From Thermoactinospora rubra (GTDB lineage: Bacteria; Actinomycetota; Actinomycetes; Streptosporangiales; Streptosporangiaceae), in the NCBI RefSeq assembly GCF_002093975.1, contig NZ_MSZZ01000022.1, positions 62,001-126,000 of the forward strand: a DNA stretch of 64,000 nucleotides. The letters are read 5' to 3'. The number at the start of each line of letters is the position of its first letter. Position 1 is the first letter of the stretch. The notes beneath the pieces are model-generated. The model made no database searches. It was given only the letters and a program-made list of their open reading frames with translations, and was not told where the DNA came from. Below, piece after piece: positions 1-8,416 of this stretch. A program made the position numbers and the translations under genes.

Positions 1-253
1 GGCCGAGCAGGGTGCCCAGCACGACCGTGACGGCGGTGGAGACGACGGCGATCAGCAGCGAGGTGACCAGCGCGCTGGTCAGCCCGTCGATCTCGAAGAG
101 CTGGTGGTACCACTTGAGGGTGAAGCCCTGCCAGGAGGTGTTGGACTTGCTCTTCTTGTCGTTGAAGCCGAACAGGATCATCACGGCGATCGGCGAGGAC
201 AGCCAGATGATGACCAGCCAGGTGTAGGCCTTCAGCAGACGACCGGAACTCAT
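1..253 (-). CDS. potC: Polyamine ABC transporter permease, PotC-like (partial, cut by window edge)
   Basis: Inner-membrane permease of a spermidine/putrescine-type importer. Only the first 84 codons are present. The gene runs off the left edge. The visible part shows a first membrane segment at about residues 10-28, then a polar stretch with FNDKKS and a second hydrophobic segment beginning near residue 60, the usual layout of PotC/YdcV N-termini. Its ATG overlaps the TGA of the PotB-like gene (ATGA), so the two are translationally coupled. Identification rests on this position, last in a potA-potD-potB-potC order, plus the N-terminal hydrophobicity. The EAA loop that would clinch it lies outside the window. 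Confidence 0.8.
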   Translation of the reverse strand, partial: MSSGRLLKAYTWLVIIWLSSPIAVMILFGFNDKKSKSNTSWQGFTLKWYHQLFEIDGLTSALVTSLLIAVVSTAVTVVLGTLLG

Positions 254-1104
254 CGCGCCGCCGCCTCCAGCACGTTCTCGGTGCCGAGCGCGCGGGCGTA
301 GGCGAAGATGCCCACGAGCAGCACGGCCATCAGCGTGAACGACAGCGCGGAGGCCGTCGGGTAGTTGTTGTTGGTGAGGTATTCGACCTGGATGATGTTG
401 CCGATCATGGTGTTGTTCGTGCCGCCGAGGATCTGTGCGTTGATGGGGTCGGCCACGGCGGGCACGAACGTCATCAGCACGCCCGCGAAGACGCCCGGCA
501 GCGACAGCGGCAGCACCACGCGGCGGAACACCGTGAACCGCGTGGCGTACAGGTCGTAGGCTGCCTCGATGACGCGCGGGTCGACCCGCTCCAGGCCCAC
601 GTAGATCGGCAGGATCATGAAGGGCAGCCAGTTGTAGGTCAGCCCCGCGATGACCGCGAACGACGTGGCCAGGACGTGGAAGTCGGGCGACAGCAGCCCC
701 CAGCCCTTCAGCGTGCCGAACAGGATGCCGTCGTCGGCCAGCAGGAAGCCCCACGCGATCGTCCGCAGCACGAACGACACGAAGAAGGGCAGGAGCAGCA
801 GGAACAGGTACATCGACTTGCGGCTGCCGCCCCGGAACGCGATCCAGTATGCGACCGGGTAGCCGATCGCCAGCATGGCCAGCGTGGCGGCTCCGCCGTA
901 CAGCAGCGACCTGACGAGCTGGGTGCTGTAGCGGCCGAGCGCGTCGGCGTAGTTGCCGAAGCTGAACGTCTGGGCGAAGCCGTCGACGACGTTGCCCGTC
1001 TGGGTGGAGACCGACGCCATGGCGGCGAGCGGCACCACTAGGAAGGCGGCCAGCCACAGCCAGCTGGGGAGCGCGAGCAGGTAGGGGGTCAGGCGGCGTC
1101 GCAT
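250..1104 (-). CDS. potB: Polyamine ABC transporter permease, PotB-like
   Basis: 284-residue permease of the polyamine importer. It has about six membrane segments, the first at residues 9-30, and a periplasmic loop with the FSFGNYADAL segment typical of PotB/YdcU proteins. An EAA-type cytoplasmic loop is visible around 'VIEAAYDLYATRFTVFRRV', which docks to the ATPase. It starts at ATG 1104, three bases after the TAG of potD, and overlaps potC by four bases. It should form the heterodimeric channel with the PotC-like protein. Length and motif match the family. The exact substrate (putrescine, spermidine or another amine) is inferred from the adjoining dehydrogenase. Confidence 0.88.
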   Translation of the reverse strand: MRRRLTPYLLALPSWLWLAAFLVVPLAAMASVSTQTGNVVDGFAQTFSFGNYADALGRYSTQLVRSLLYGGAATLAMLAIGYPVAYWIAFRGGSRKSMYLFLLLLPFFVSFVLRTIAWGFLLADDGILFGTLKGWGLLSPDFHVLATSFAVIAGLTYNWLPFMILPIYVGLERVDPRVIEAAYDLYATRFTVFRRVVLPLSLPGVFAGVLMTFVPAVADPINAQILGGTNNTMIGNIIQVEYLTNNNYPTASALSFTLMAVLLVGIFAYARALGTENVLEAAAR

Positions 1105-1107
1105 GTC

Positions 1108-2325
1108 CTAGGCCTGGGTGATCGACTGGAAGACGCGGTTGAAGATCTGCTCTTCGGCCGTGGTGAGCGTGCGGTAGGAGCGCAGCTTGGCGTAGTCGGC
1201 CTCGGAGGGGAAGATCAGCGGACTGCCGACCATCGTCTCCAGCGTCTCCTTGTCCTCGCCCTTCAGCGTGGCGGCCTTCTGCTGCAGGATGTCCTTCACC
1301 GCGGGCACCGGCGAGATGAACTGGATGTACTCCTCCAGCTCGGCGGCGACGGCCGGTTGGTAGAGGTAGTCCATGAGCATGAGCGCGTCGACCGGGTTGG
1401 CCGCGCCCTTGGGGATCAGCATGTTGTCGGTCCAGATCGTGCCGCCCTCCTCGGGCACCACGAACTTGACCGGCTCACCGGCCAGCTGGCGCTGGAAGAC
1501 GTCGCCCGACCACGCCATGGTGACCCAGACGTCGCCCTTGGAGACGGCGTCGATGTAGCTCTGGTCGTAGTACTTGCGCACCAGGCCGTCGTCGCGCTGC
1601 TTCTTCAGCAGCTCGCCGGCCTTCTCCCAGTCGGCCTGGGTGGACTTCTCCGGGTCGATGCCCAGGGCGAACATGCCGAAGTTGCCGATCTCCTGGGCGT
1701 CGCTCATCATGCCGATCCGGCCCTTGTACTTCGGGTCGAACAGCGCCTTGATGCTGGTGATGTCCTCTTTGACGTGGTCGGTGTTGTAGGCGATGCCGGT
1801 GATGCCCGAGGTGTACGGGACGGTGTACTGGTTGCCCGGGTCGTAGGAGCGCTGCTTGTACTTCTCGCCGGCGTTGGCGGCGAAGTTGGGCAGCTGGGAG
1901 TGGTCCAGGGGCACGACGTAGCCGAGCTGGATCATCTTCTGCAGCTGGACGCCGTTGGTCATGACGACGATGTCGTAGCCCAGCGACTGCCCGGCCCGCA
2001 GGACCGGCTCGGACTTGCCGAAGAACTCGGCGTTCTCCTGGATGACCTCCTTGTACTCGTAGGAGATCCCGGTGGCCTGCTGGAACTTCTTCAGCGGGGC
2101 CTGGTCCGGCGGCATGTACTCGGGCCAGTTGGCGAAGACGACCTTGCCGTTCTTCTTCTGCTTGGACCAGAAGTCCTTGACGGCGTCGGGCTTGGGCGGG
2201 GCCTGCTTCTGGCCCTGCACGCCGCACGCGGCCAGCGCGAGCCCCGCGGCCGACAGGCCGGCGAGGCGGAACACGTCACGACGGGTGCGGGGCTGGGTCA
2301 TGCCTCGCAGCAACAGCGGATCCAT
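1108..2325 (-). CDS. potD: Polyamine-binding lipoprotein, PotD-like
   Basis: Extracellular solute-binding protein that captures the polyamine and delivers it to the PotB/PotC channel. The N-terminus has a twin-arginine-like stretch (TRRDVFRLAG), a hydrophobic core and a lipobox LAAC, so it is probably Tat-exported and lipidated at about Cys34. The body has PotD/SBP_bac_8 features (VVMTNGVQLQKM, a YTSGITGIAYN segment, a C-terminal YIQFISPVPAVKDIL). I use ATG 2325, which shares one base with the potA stop (TAATG) and has GGAAAG just upstream. ATG 2301 is an alternative that keeps the signal. It is cotranscribed between potA and potB. Confidence 0.88.
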   Translation of the reverse strand: MDPLLLRGMTQPRTRRDVFRLAGLSAAGLALAACGVQGQKQAPPKPDAVKDFWSKQKKNGKVVFANWPEYMPPDQAPLKKFQQATGISYEYKEVIQENAEFFGKSEPVLRAGQSLGYDIVVMTNGVQLQKMIQLGYVVPLDHSQLPNFAANAGEKYKQRSYDPGNQYTVPYTSGITGIAYNTDHVKEDITSIKALFDPKYKGRIGMMSDAQEIGNFGMFALGIDPEKSTQADWEKAGELLKKQRDDGLVRKYYDQSYIDAVSKGDVWVTMAWSGDVFQRQLAGEPVKFVVPEEGGTIWTDNMLIPKGAANPVDALMLMDYLYQPAVAAELEEYIQFISPVPAVKDILQQKAATLKGEDKETLETMVGSPLIFPSEADYAKLRSYRTLTTAEEQIFNRVFQSITQA

Positions 2326-3383
2326 TACTTTCCAATCGCATATGAGTGCTGCGGCTGCCACGACAGCCACACGGAGTCGCCCCGCTCCGCCGTCGCCGTG
2401 GCGTCGACCGCGTTCTGCTGGAACACCGTCACCTCGACCCCGTCAGCGAGGCGGACGGCATAACTGTTGTAGGTCCCCAGATACACCACCTCGGTGACGG
2501 TGCCCGAGACGATGCTCAGCTCGCCCTGCGGCTCCTCCGTGCAGATGGTGATCTTCTCCGGCCGTACGGTGACCGTCACCTCGCCTTCCTTGCCGGGCAC
2601 CAGCACCCTGCCGCCGCCGACCTTGAGCACGCCGCCGTTGGCGGTGCCGGTCAGCAGGTTGGAGGTGCCGATGAAGCCGGCCACGAAGGCCGTCGCGGGC
2701 TCCTCGTAGATCGTGCGCGGGTCGCCCAGCTGCTCGACCAGGCCGTCCTTCATGACGGCGATACGGTCGCTCATGGTGAGCGCCTCGCTCTGGTCGTGCG
2801 TGACGTAGACGAAGGTGATGCCGACCTCGCGCTGGATCCGCTTGAGCTCCAGCTGCATGGCCTGGCGGAGCTTGAGGTCGAGGGCGCCCAGCGGCTCGTC
2901 CAGCAGCAGCGCGCGCGGGTGGTTGACCAGCGCGCGGGCCAGCGCGACGCGCTGCTGCTGCCCGCCGGACATCTCCCTGGGCCGCCGCTTCTCCCGGCCG
3001 ACCAGGTCGACGATCTCGAGCATCTCGCCGACGCGGCGCTTGATCTCCTCGGCGGGGACCTTCTTCTGCTTCAGCCCGAACGCCACGTTGTCCCAGACGT
3101 TCATGTGCGGGAACAGCGCGTAGGACTGGAAGACCATGTTCACGTCGCGCTTGTTCGGCGGGACGTTGGTGACGTCCTGGCCGTGCAGCCGGATGGTGCC
3201 CTTCGAGGGCTCCTCGAACCCGGCGATCATGCGCATGGTCGTGGTCTTGCCGCAGCCGGAGGGGCCGAGGAGGGAGAAGAACTCCCCCTCGGCGATGTCC
3301 AGGGTGACGCCCTTCACAGCCTGGACGACCTCGCCGTGTGACGTGTATTCCTTGACGACGCCGTCAAGCTGGATCGCGTGCAC
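2325..3383 (-). CDS. potA: Polyamine ABC transporter ATP-binding protein, PotA-like
   Basis: ATPase that powers polyamine uptake. Walker A GPSGCGKT is near residues 40-47, the Q-loop is in [11 protein letters not shown], the signature is MSGGQQQRV, Walker B is [11 protein letters not shown] and the H-loop is in [12 protein letters not shown]-terminal TOBE-type regulatory domain follows (about residues 240-350, including TVTVRPEKI). I choose GTG 3383: GGAG lies nine bases upstream and it begins five bases after the dehydrogenase stop. A longer reading from an ATG at 3422 would overlap the dehydrogenase by 35 bases. It is second in the operon after the dehydrogenase. Confidence 0.9.
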   Translation of the reverse strand: MHAIQLDGVVKEYTSHGEVVQAVKGVTLDIAEGEFFSLLGPSGCGKTTTMRMIAGFEEPSKGTIRLHGQDVTNVPPNKRDVNMVFQSYALFPHMNVWDNVAFGLKQKKVPAEEIKRRVGEMLEIVDLVGREKRRPREMSGGQQQRVALARALVNHPRALLLDEPLGALDLKLRQAMQLELKRIQREVGITFVYVTHDQSEALTMSDRIAVMKDGLVEQLGDPRTIYEEPATAFVAGFIGTSNLLTGTANGGVLKVGGGRVLVPGKEGEVTVTVRPEKITICTEEPQGELSIVSGTVTEVVYLGTYNSYAVRLADGVEVTVFQQNAVDATATAERGDSVWLSWQPQHSYAIGK

Positions 3384-3387
3384 CGTC

Positions 3388-4824
3388 CTAGTCTCCGATG
3401 TAGTGCATGACGTGCTTGACACGGGTGTAGTCGTGCAGGCCGAACACCGACAGGTCCTTGCCGTAGCCGGAGTGCTTGAAGCCGCCGTGCGGCATCTCGC
3501 TCACGAACGGGATGTGGGTGTTGACCCAGACGACGCCGAAGTCCAGCTTGTTGGACATCCGCATCGCGCGGCCGTGGTCGGAGGTCCACACCGAGCCGGA
3601 CAGGCCGTACTTGACGTCGTTGGCCTTGGCCAGCGCGTCGGCCTCGTCGGTGAAGGTCTGGACGGTGATGACCGGGCCGAACACCTCGGTCTGGATCATC
3701 TCGTCGTCCTGCTTGAGCCCGTCGACGACGGTCGGGGCGAAGAAGTAGCCCTTCTCGCCGATGCGGTGGCCGCCGGTGAGCACCTTGGCGTGGCCGGGCA
3801 GCCGCTCGAAGAAGCCCTGGACGCGCTCGAGCTGGTTGGCGTTGTTGAGCGGGCCGAACAGGGCGTCGGCGTCGTCCAGGTCGCCGCAGACCGTGGCGGC
3901 GGCGGCCTCGGTGAGCGCCGCGACGAACTCGTCGTGGATGCTCTCGTGGACCAGCACGCGGCAGGCGGCGGTGCAGTCCTGGCCGGCGTTGTAGTAGCCG
4001 GCGGTGGCGATGGACTGGGCGGTCTTGGCGATGTCCTTGACGTCGTCGAAGACCACGACCGGGGCCTTGCCGCCGAGCTCGAGGTGGACGCGCTTGACGT
4101 CGTCGGCGGCGGTCTTGGCCACGGCCATGCCCGCGCCCACCGAGCCGGTGATGGCGACCATCGCGGCCTTGGGGTGGCCGACGACCAGGGCGCCGGTCTC
4201 GCGGTCGCCGGTGACGACGTTGAAGACGCCGGGCGGCAGGATCTCGCCGCAGATCTCGGCGAGCTTGAGCGTGGAGACCGGGGTGGTGTCGGAGGGCTTG
4301 AGGACGACCGTGTTGCCCGCGGCGAGCGCGGGGGCGATCTTCCACACGGCCATCATCATCGGGTAGTTCCAGGGGGTGACCTGGCCGATCACGCCGACGG
4401 GCTCGTGGCGGATGACGCTGGTGTGCTCGGCGAGGAACTCGCCGGCCGTGGGGCCTTCGAGCGTGCGGGCGGCGCCGGCGAAGAACCGGAAGTGGTCGGC
4501 CGCCACCGGGGTCTCGTCCTCGGCCATGCGGGCGCGTGGCTTGCCGGTGTTGCGGCACTCGGCCTCGTTGATCTCGTCGGCCCGCGCCTCGATCGCGTCG
4601 GCGATCTTCAGCAGCAGGTTCGCGCGCTCGCCGGGAGTGGTCGCGCCCCACGACTCGAACGCGGCGGCCGCCGCCGCGTAGGCGGCGTCGACGTCCTCCT
4701 GGCCGGAGACGGGCGCCTGGAGATAGGCCTCACCGGTGCACGGGTCGATGACATCGGAGTACCGGCCGCTCTTGGCGTCCACGAACTCACCGTTGATGAA
4801 GTTCTGCAGACGGCTGGTGGTCAT
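3388..4824 (-). CDS. Aldehyde dehydrogenase, gamma-aminobutyraldehyde dehydrogenase-like
   Basis: NAD(P)-dependent aldehyde dehydrogenase of 478 residues, full length for the family. Key residues are visible: Asn153 in TPWNYPMM, Lys176 in LKPSDTTP, the GSVGAG nucleotide loop at 227-232, Glu249 in LELGGKAP and the catalytic Cys284 in [10 protein letters not shown]. The fused context with a polyamine importer suggests oxidation of 4-aminobutyraldehyde (from putrescine) to GABA, as in PatD/PuuC-type enzymes; betaine-aldehyde-like activity cannot be excluded. Its ATG overlaps the stop of a 23-codon leader ORF (ATGA), and its own Shine-Dalgarno (GGAGGAGG) lies inside that leader. Expression is probably controlled by the divergent Lrp-type regulator. 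Confidence 0.88.
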   Translation of the reverse strand: MTTSRLQNFINGEFVDAKSGRYSDVIDPCTGEAYLQAPVSGQEDVDAAYAAAAAAFESWGATTPGERANLLLKIADAIEARADEINEAECRNTGKPRARMAEDETPVAADHFRFFAGAARTLEGPTAGEFLAEHTSVIRHEPVGVIGQVTPWNYPMMMAVWKIAPALAAGNTVVLKPSDTTPVSTLKLAEICGEILPPGVFNVVTGDRETGALVVGHPKAAMVAITGSVGAGMAVAKTAADDVKRVHLELGGKAPVVVFDDVKDIAKTAQSIATAGYYNAGQDCTAACRVLVHESIHDEFVAALTEAAAATVCGDLDDADALFGPLNNANQLERVQGFFERLPGHAKVLTGGHRIGEKGYFFAPTVVDGLKQDDEMIQTEVFGPVITVQTFTDEADALAKANDVKYGLSGSVWTSDHGRAMRMSNKLDFGVVWVNTHIPFVSEMPHGGFKHSGYGKDLSVFGLHDYTRVKHVMHYIGD

Positions 4825-4892
4825 ACGGCCTCCTCCGTCGGCCGCATGACCATGGTGCTGTGTCTATTGATGACCTCGACAAGCTCGGTCAT
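4821..4892 (-). CDS. 23-residue leader ORF upstream of the aldehyde dehydrogenase
   Basis: A 24-codon ORF with a near-perfect Shine-Dalgarno (AGGAGGT, five bases from the ATG). It ends in ATGA overlapping the dehydrogenase start, so ribosomes leaving it could re-initiate on the main gene. The peptide begins MTELVEVINR and ends RPTEEAV, with HST and two Met in the middle. It has no signal peptide or membrane segment and no run of one amino acid that would make a classical attenuator. It contains the dehydrogenase ribosome-binding site, so its translation must affect access to that site. I do not recognise a family. It could be a conserved coupling leader or a real microprotein. Confidence 0.55.
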   Translation of the reverse strand: MTELVEVINRHSTMVMRPTEEAV

Positions 4893-5056
4893 GTCTGACC
4901 TCCTGGCGATGGGGCTGAGTTGTCGCGACTCTGACAGAGGGGAAGCATCAGGACAAGGGATTTCGTTGCGACGATACCAAAATGCTACGAATTCGCTTGA
5001 CACTGGGCCCAGAACTGACAACATGTCGCACCAACGACATACCCCGAGGAGTGCGA
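4893..5056. promoter_or_regulatory. Divergent control region between the polyamine operon and the Lrp-type gene
   Basis: This 164-bp gap serves two divergent units. It holds an inverted repeat ATGTCG-N6-CGACAT at 5023-5040, directly before the ribosome-binding site of the regulator, a shorter one TCGT-N4-ACGA at 4963-4974, and a palindrome CGAATTCG at 4988-4995. A TTGACA at 4997-5002 is a fair -35 box for the plus-strand gene, with only a weak -10 18 bases later (ACATGT). Lrp-type regulators normally bind their own divergent promoter, so these repeats are the obvious operator candidates. The assignment is inference. Confidence 0.5.
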
Positions 5057-5551
5057 ATGACGACCCCGCCCAAGGCACGCCGCGCGAACGACGCCGTCCC
5101 GGGCCCGGTCGTGCTGGACGCCCTGTCCAAGCAGATCATCGAGCAGCTCCAGCAGGACGGGCGCATGCCGTACGCGGCCATCGGCAAGGCCGTCGGGCTG
5201 TCGGAGGCGGCGGTCCGCCAGCGGGTCCAGCGGCTCCAGGAGGCCGGGGTCATGCAGATCGTGGCGGTCACGGACCCGCTGACGCTGGGCTTCCCCCGCC
5301 AGGCGATGATCGGCATCAACTGCGAGGGCGACCTGGAGGCGGTGGCCGACGAGCTCGCGGCCATTCCCGAGATCGACTACGTCGTGCTCACGGCCGGTTC
5401 CTTCGACGTCATCGTGGAGGTCGTCTGCGAGGGCGATCCGCACCTGCTGGAGATCCTCAGCAAGATCCGGGCCATCCCGGCGGTCCGGGCGACCGAATCC
5501 TTCGTCTACCTCAAGCTGCGCAAGCAGACCTACTCCTGGGGCACCCGGTAG
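5057..5551 (+). CDS. Lrp/AsnC family transcriptional regulator
   Basis: 164-residue Lrp-type regulator. The N-terminal winged helix-turn-helix is around residues 20-70 (LSKQIIEQLQQDGRMPYAAI, then SEAAVRQRVQRL). The C-terminal RAM/AsnC ligand domain follows (FDVIVEVVCEGDPHLLEIL, then a final beta-strand). The start ATG 5057 has GAGGAG five bases upstream. A longer in-frame reading from 4982 lacks such a site. Standing divergent from the polyamine importer and aldehyde dehydrogenase, it most likely senses an amino acid or amine and controls that operon. No ligand can be read from sequence. Confidence 0.88.
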   Translation: MTTPPKARRANDAVPGPVVLDALSKQIIEQLQQDGRMPYAAIGKAVGLSEAAVRQRVQRLQEAGVMQIVAVTDPLTLGFPRQAMIGINCEGDLEAVADELAAIPEIDYVVLTAGSFDVIVEVVCEGDPHLLEILSKIRAIPAVRATESFVYLKLRKQTYSWGTR

Positions 5552-5579
5552 ATCCCTTTTACCCGGTACGGCGAAGCCG

Positions 5580-5975
5580 CTAGCCGATCACGACGACCGG
5601 GCAGCGGACGCCGGGCGCCCGCGCCAACCGGGCGTCGGCGGTGACGAGGGAGCATTCATAGAGCTCGGCCGCGGCCACATAAGCGGCGTCGTACGCGGTC
5701 ATATTGCCGCGAAGCTCCCACATCCGCGCGGCCAGCATCCGCGTCCTGGGCGTGATCGGATCCAGCTCCCCCGCGGCCTGCACGGCCGCTTCGGCGTGGC
5801 CGGGCGCGATCTTGCCGCCGAGAAGGTGCCCCCGGATGACCGACAGCACCTCGACGAGCCAGTGCTCCGGCATGATCCATCTGGAGTCGGCACGCAGCGC
5901 CCCACGGCAGCCGTCGCCGATGGCGCCCTCGTCGAGCAGGGCGAACGCCATCACCGAGGCGTCGACGACGATCAC
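5580..5975 (-). CDS. PIN-domain ribonuclease, VapC-like toxin
   Basis: 131-residue PIN domain protein, the usual VapC size. The acidic metal-binding residues are in place: Asp5 in MIVVDASV, Glu42 in WLVEVLSV, Asp96 in MTAYDAAYV and Asp114 in VTADARL. PIN toxins cut tRNA or other RNA when not bound by antitoxin. The gene starts with GTG 5975 overlapping the TGA of the upstream ORF (GTGA), the normal antitoxin-toxin coupling. The RNA target is unknown. The gene converges on the Lrp-type gene with only 28 bp between stops. Confidence 0.85.
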   Translation of the reverse strand: MIVVDASVMAFALLDEGAIGDGCRGALRADSRWIMPEHWLVEVLSVIRGHLLGGKIAPGHAEAAVQAAGELDPITPRTRMLAARMWELRGNMTAYDAAYVAAAELYECSLVTADARLARAPGVRCPVVVIG

Positions 5976-6238
5976 TGATCGCTCTCGGGAACGCCGAGTG
6001 CGACGTCACGCTCGCGCCTGCCGACCCGCAGGGCGTCGAGAACATCCGGCTTCTCCAGGCGCGTGCCGTATCGGCCGCGGGAGAAACGGTCGATCACGGC
6101 CAGGTTGTCCTGGCGTCGCGCCTCGTCGCTGATGACGTCGAACAAATACGCCTGGAGCGACTGCCCGCGCTGCCTGGCCAGCTCGGCCAGCCGATCTCGC
6201 AGCTCGTCGGGCACGTCTCTGATCTGGAGCGCCACCAT
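5972..6238 (-). CDS. VapB-like antitoxin (FitA/ribbon-helix-helix type)
   Basis: 88-residue partner of the PIN toxin. The N-terminus (ALQIRDVPDELRDRLAELA) is a ribbon-helix-helix of the FitA/Arc kind that binds DNA as a dimer. The remainder (about residues 40-88, charged, with RRQDNLAVIDRFSRGRYG) would wrap the toxin active site. It is translated first, overlapping the toxin by four bases. The start at 6238 sits two bases from a perfect inverted repeat (6240-6255), so the message has little or no leader and the pair is probably self-repressed. Confidence 0.8.
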   Translation of the reverse strand: MVALQIRDVPDELRDRLAELARQRGQSLQAYLFDVISDEARRQDNLAVIDRFSRGRYGTRLEKPDVLDALRVGRRERDVALGVPESDQ

Positions 6239-6239
6239 A

Positions 6240-6255
6240 CATGCATTATTGCATG
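6240..6255. promoter_or_regulatory. Inverted repeat at the vapB-like start, probable autoregulatory operator
   Basis: Perfect inverted repeat CATGCA-TTAT-TGCATG, immediately upstream of the antitoxin start codon. Ribbon-helix-helix antitoxins bind short palindromes at their own promoter, so this is the likely operator. No clear Shine-Dalgarno lies between it and the start. Confidence 0.5.
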
Positions 6256-6261
6256 CACGCC

Positions 6262-6903
6262 TCATGCCACGCGGCACACGGCGCGGACCGGGGCGCCGTC
6301 CGCGCCCGCGAGGCGGATGGGCAGCAGCCAGGCCTCCAGGGACCGTCCGGCGGCCTGAGCGGTCAGGACCGGCGTCAGGTTGGCGAGATTCTCGGCGATG
6401 ACGACGTGTGCGCCGCACAGCACCCGGTGGGCGGGGAAGTCGTGCGCGGGGGTCGGGTCGACGCTGAGCGCGTCGATGCCCACGGCCCTGACCCGGCGCG
6501 AGACCAGCACGCGGGCCGCCTCCTCCGACAGGAACGGGTGCTCGGCGTAGCCGTAGGTGCCCCACCGCGCCGACCAGCCGGTGGCGACCAGCACGATGAC
6601 GTCCTCCGGAACCTCGGCGAACAGGGCGGCCTCCAGCGGCGAGCGGGGCGGGCGGCCGCGGGCGTCGACGGCCACGGCGGGGCCGGTGAAGCGGTCCAGG
6701 GGGAGGTCGTCGAGCCTGGGCAGGGAGTCGTCGATGTGGTACGGCGCGTCCACGTGGGTGCCCGACTGGGACCCGAGGTGGACGGCCAGCACGTTGACGC
6801 CGTCGGAGGCCACGGTGAGAGCGGGGGCGGTCAGGACCTCGGGGTCGCCGGGGTAGACCGGCATCCCGCTCTCGATGGGCACCGACAGGTCGATCAGTTC
6901 CAT
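6262..6903 (-). CDS. Cyclase family protein (kynurenine formamidase-like metal hydrolase)
   Basis: 213-residue member of the cyclase/kynurenine formamidase family, metal-dependent amidohydrolases. The signature is near residues 45-60: SQSGTHVDAPYHI, with the metal-binding His and Asp, preceded by MPVYPGDP near the N-terminus. The C-terminal part carries IDALSVDPTPAHDFPAHRVL, the conserved second half of the active site. It is last in a minus-strand operon with an NCS1 permease and an agmatinase-family hydrolase, so it may open a ring or cleave a formamide in the same nitrogen-compound pathway. Whether it acts on formylkynurenine or another amide is not decided by sequence. Confidence 0.8.
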   Translation of the reverse strand: MELIDLSVPIESGMPVYPGDPEVLTAPALTVASDGVNVLAVHLGSQSGTHVDAPYHIDDSLPRLDDLPLDRFTGPAVAVDARGRPPRSPLEAALFAEVPEDVIVLVATGWSARWGTYGYAEHPFLSEEAARVLVSRRVRAVGIDALSVDPTPAHDFPAHRVLCGAHVVIAENLANLTPVLTAQAAGRSLEAWLLPIRLAGADGAPVRAVCRVA

Positions 6904-6913
6904 GCGTCCAGCA

Positions 6914-8416
6914 TCACACCTCGGCCGTGGCCGGGACGATAGGCGGGACCGGGACGTCGGCGGCGCGCACCAGGCGCGGGCCGGCGGGGCCGTACACCTC
7001 GCGCGGCTCGGGGAACAGCGACAGCAGCGCCAGGTACAGCAGCGCGGCGGCGGCCAGGCCCAGCGGCAGGGAGACGTCCACGCCGCCGGCGAGTTCCCCG
7101 AGCGGGCCGACGAACTGGCCGGGCAGGTTGACGAAGGCCAGCGCCAGGGCCGCGGAGGCGAGCCAGGCGGTCATGCCGCGCCAGTTCCAGCCGTGGGTGA
7201 ACCAGTAGCGCCCGCCGCGCTGGCGGCGGTTGAAGACCTGCAGGGCGTCGGCGTCGTACCAGCCGCGGCGGGTGAGGTAGCCGAGCGCCATGATGACCAT
7301 CCACGGCGCGGTGCAGGTGATGATCAGCGTGGCGAACGTCGAGATGCTCTGGGTGAGGTTGGCGGCAAAGCGGCCGGCGAAGATGAACACGATCGACAGC
7401 GTGCCGATGAACAGCGTCGCCTGGACGCGGGAGAAGCGCGGGAAGACGCTGGAGAAGTCCAGGCCGGTGCCGTACAGCGAGGTCGTGCCGGTGGACATGC
7501 CGCCGATGAGCGCGATCAGGCACACGGGCACGAAGTACCAGCCGGGCGAGACCGCCAGCAGGCCGCCGACGTAGTTGGGGGCGGCCGGGTCGACGTACTG
7601 CGGGGCCTTGGCGGCGATGATCGAGGCGGTGGCCAGGCCGAAGGTGAACGGCAGGACGGTGGCGATCTGCGACAGGAACGCCGCGGCCATGACCCTGCGC
7701 CGGGGCGTGTGGGCGGGGATGTAGCGGGACCAGTCGCCCAGGAACGCGCCGAAGGACACCGGGTTGGACAGCACGATGAGCGCGGCGCCGATGAAGGACG
7801 GCCAGAACAGCGGGTCGCCGGCGCCCAGCGTGCCCGCGTAGCCCGGGTCGAAGTCGCCCGCGAAGGCGAACAGTCCCAGGACGAACAGCAGCGACGCCGC
7901 CGCGACGGCGATCTTGTTGACGAAGAGCATGAAGCGGAAGCCGTACACGCACACCACGAGGACGAGCAGCGCGAACACGGCGTAGGCCACGCCGTACACC
8001 CAGCCGGACTCCGGCAGGCCGACCAGCCGGTGGGCGCCGCCGACCAGCGCGTCGCCCGAGGACCACACCGAGATCGAGAAGAAGGCGACGGCGGTCAGCA
8101 GCGACAGGAAGGAGCCGACGATCCGGCCGTGGACGCCCAGGTGCGCCGAGGAGGACACGGCGTTGTTGGTGCCGTTGAGCGGCCCGAACAGCGCCATCGG
8201 GGCGAGGATCAGCGCGCCGACCGTCAGGCCGAGCAGCGTGGCGGCCACGCCGTGCCAGAACGACAGGCCGAACAGGATCGGGAAGGCGCCGAGCACGCAG
8301 GTGGCGAAGGTGTTCGCGCCGCCGAAGGCCACCCTGAACAGGTCGAACGGCGTGGCCGTGCGGTCGGCGTCGGGGATGCGCTCGACGCCGTAGGTCTCGA
8401 TTTCGGTGATGCTCAT
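6914..8416 (-). CDS. NCS1 family nucleobase/allantoin-type cation symporter
   Basis: 500-residue secondary transporter of the purine-cytosine permease (NCS1) family with about 12 membrane segments. Visible family features include an N-terminal [20 protein letters not shown], the [15 protein letters not shown] segment in the middle and a terminal NLPGQFVG region. It imports a nucleobase, hydantoin, allantoin or similar compound with H+ or Na+. ATG 8416 overlaps the hydrolase stop (ATGA). The hydrolase and the cyclase are cotranscribed, so the three genes probably import and degrade one nitrogen-rich substrate under PucR control. Confidence 0.85.
   Translation of the reverse strand: MSITEIETYGVERIPDADRTATPFDLFRVAFGGANTFATCVLGAFPILFGLSFWHGVAATLLGLTVGALILAPMALFGPLNGTNNAVSSSAHLGVHGRIVGSFLSLLTAVAFFSISVWSSGDALVGGAHRLVGLPESGWVYGVAYAVFALLVLVVCVYGFRFMLFVNKIAVAAASLLFVLGLFAFAGDFDPGYAGTLGAGDPLFWPSFIGAALIVLSNPVSFGAFLGDWSRYIPAHTPRRRVMAAAFLSQIATVLPFTFGLATASIIAAKAPQYVDPAAPNYVGGLLAVSPGWYFVPVCLIALIGGMSTGTTSLYGTGLDFSSVFPRFSRVQATLFIGTLSIVFIFAGRFAANLTQSISTFATLIITCTAPWMVIMALGYLTRRGWYDADALQVFNRRQRGGRYWFTHGWNWRGMTAWLASAALALAFVNLPGQFVGPLGELAGGVDVSLPLGLAAAALLYLALLSLFPEPREVYGPAGPRLVRAADVPVPPIVPATAEV

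Noticed and set aside
3136-5583. Very long open frame opposite the potA/dehydrogenase genes and running into the Lrp gene
   Set aside because: Antisense frame kept open by GC codon bias. The proteins on the other strands have clear catalytic motifs, and this one has low-complexity Gly/Ala/Asp/Arg sequence.
6240-6255. Common operator shared with the BTAD regulator gap (TGCATG-GAT-CATGCA at 24707-24721)
   Set aside because: The arms are the same hexamers but in the opposite order, and both can arise by chance. No reason to link the two genes.
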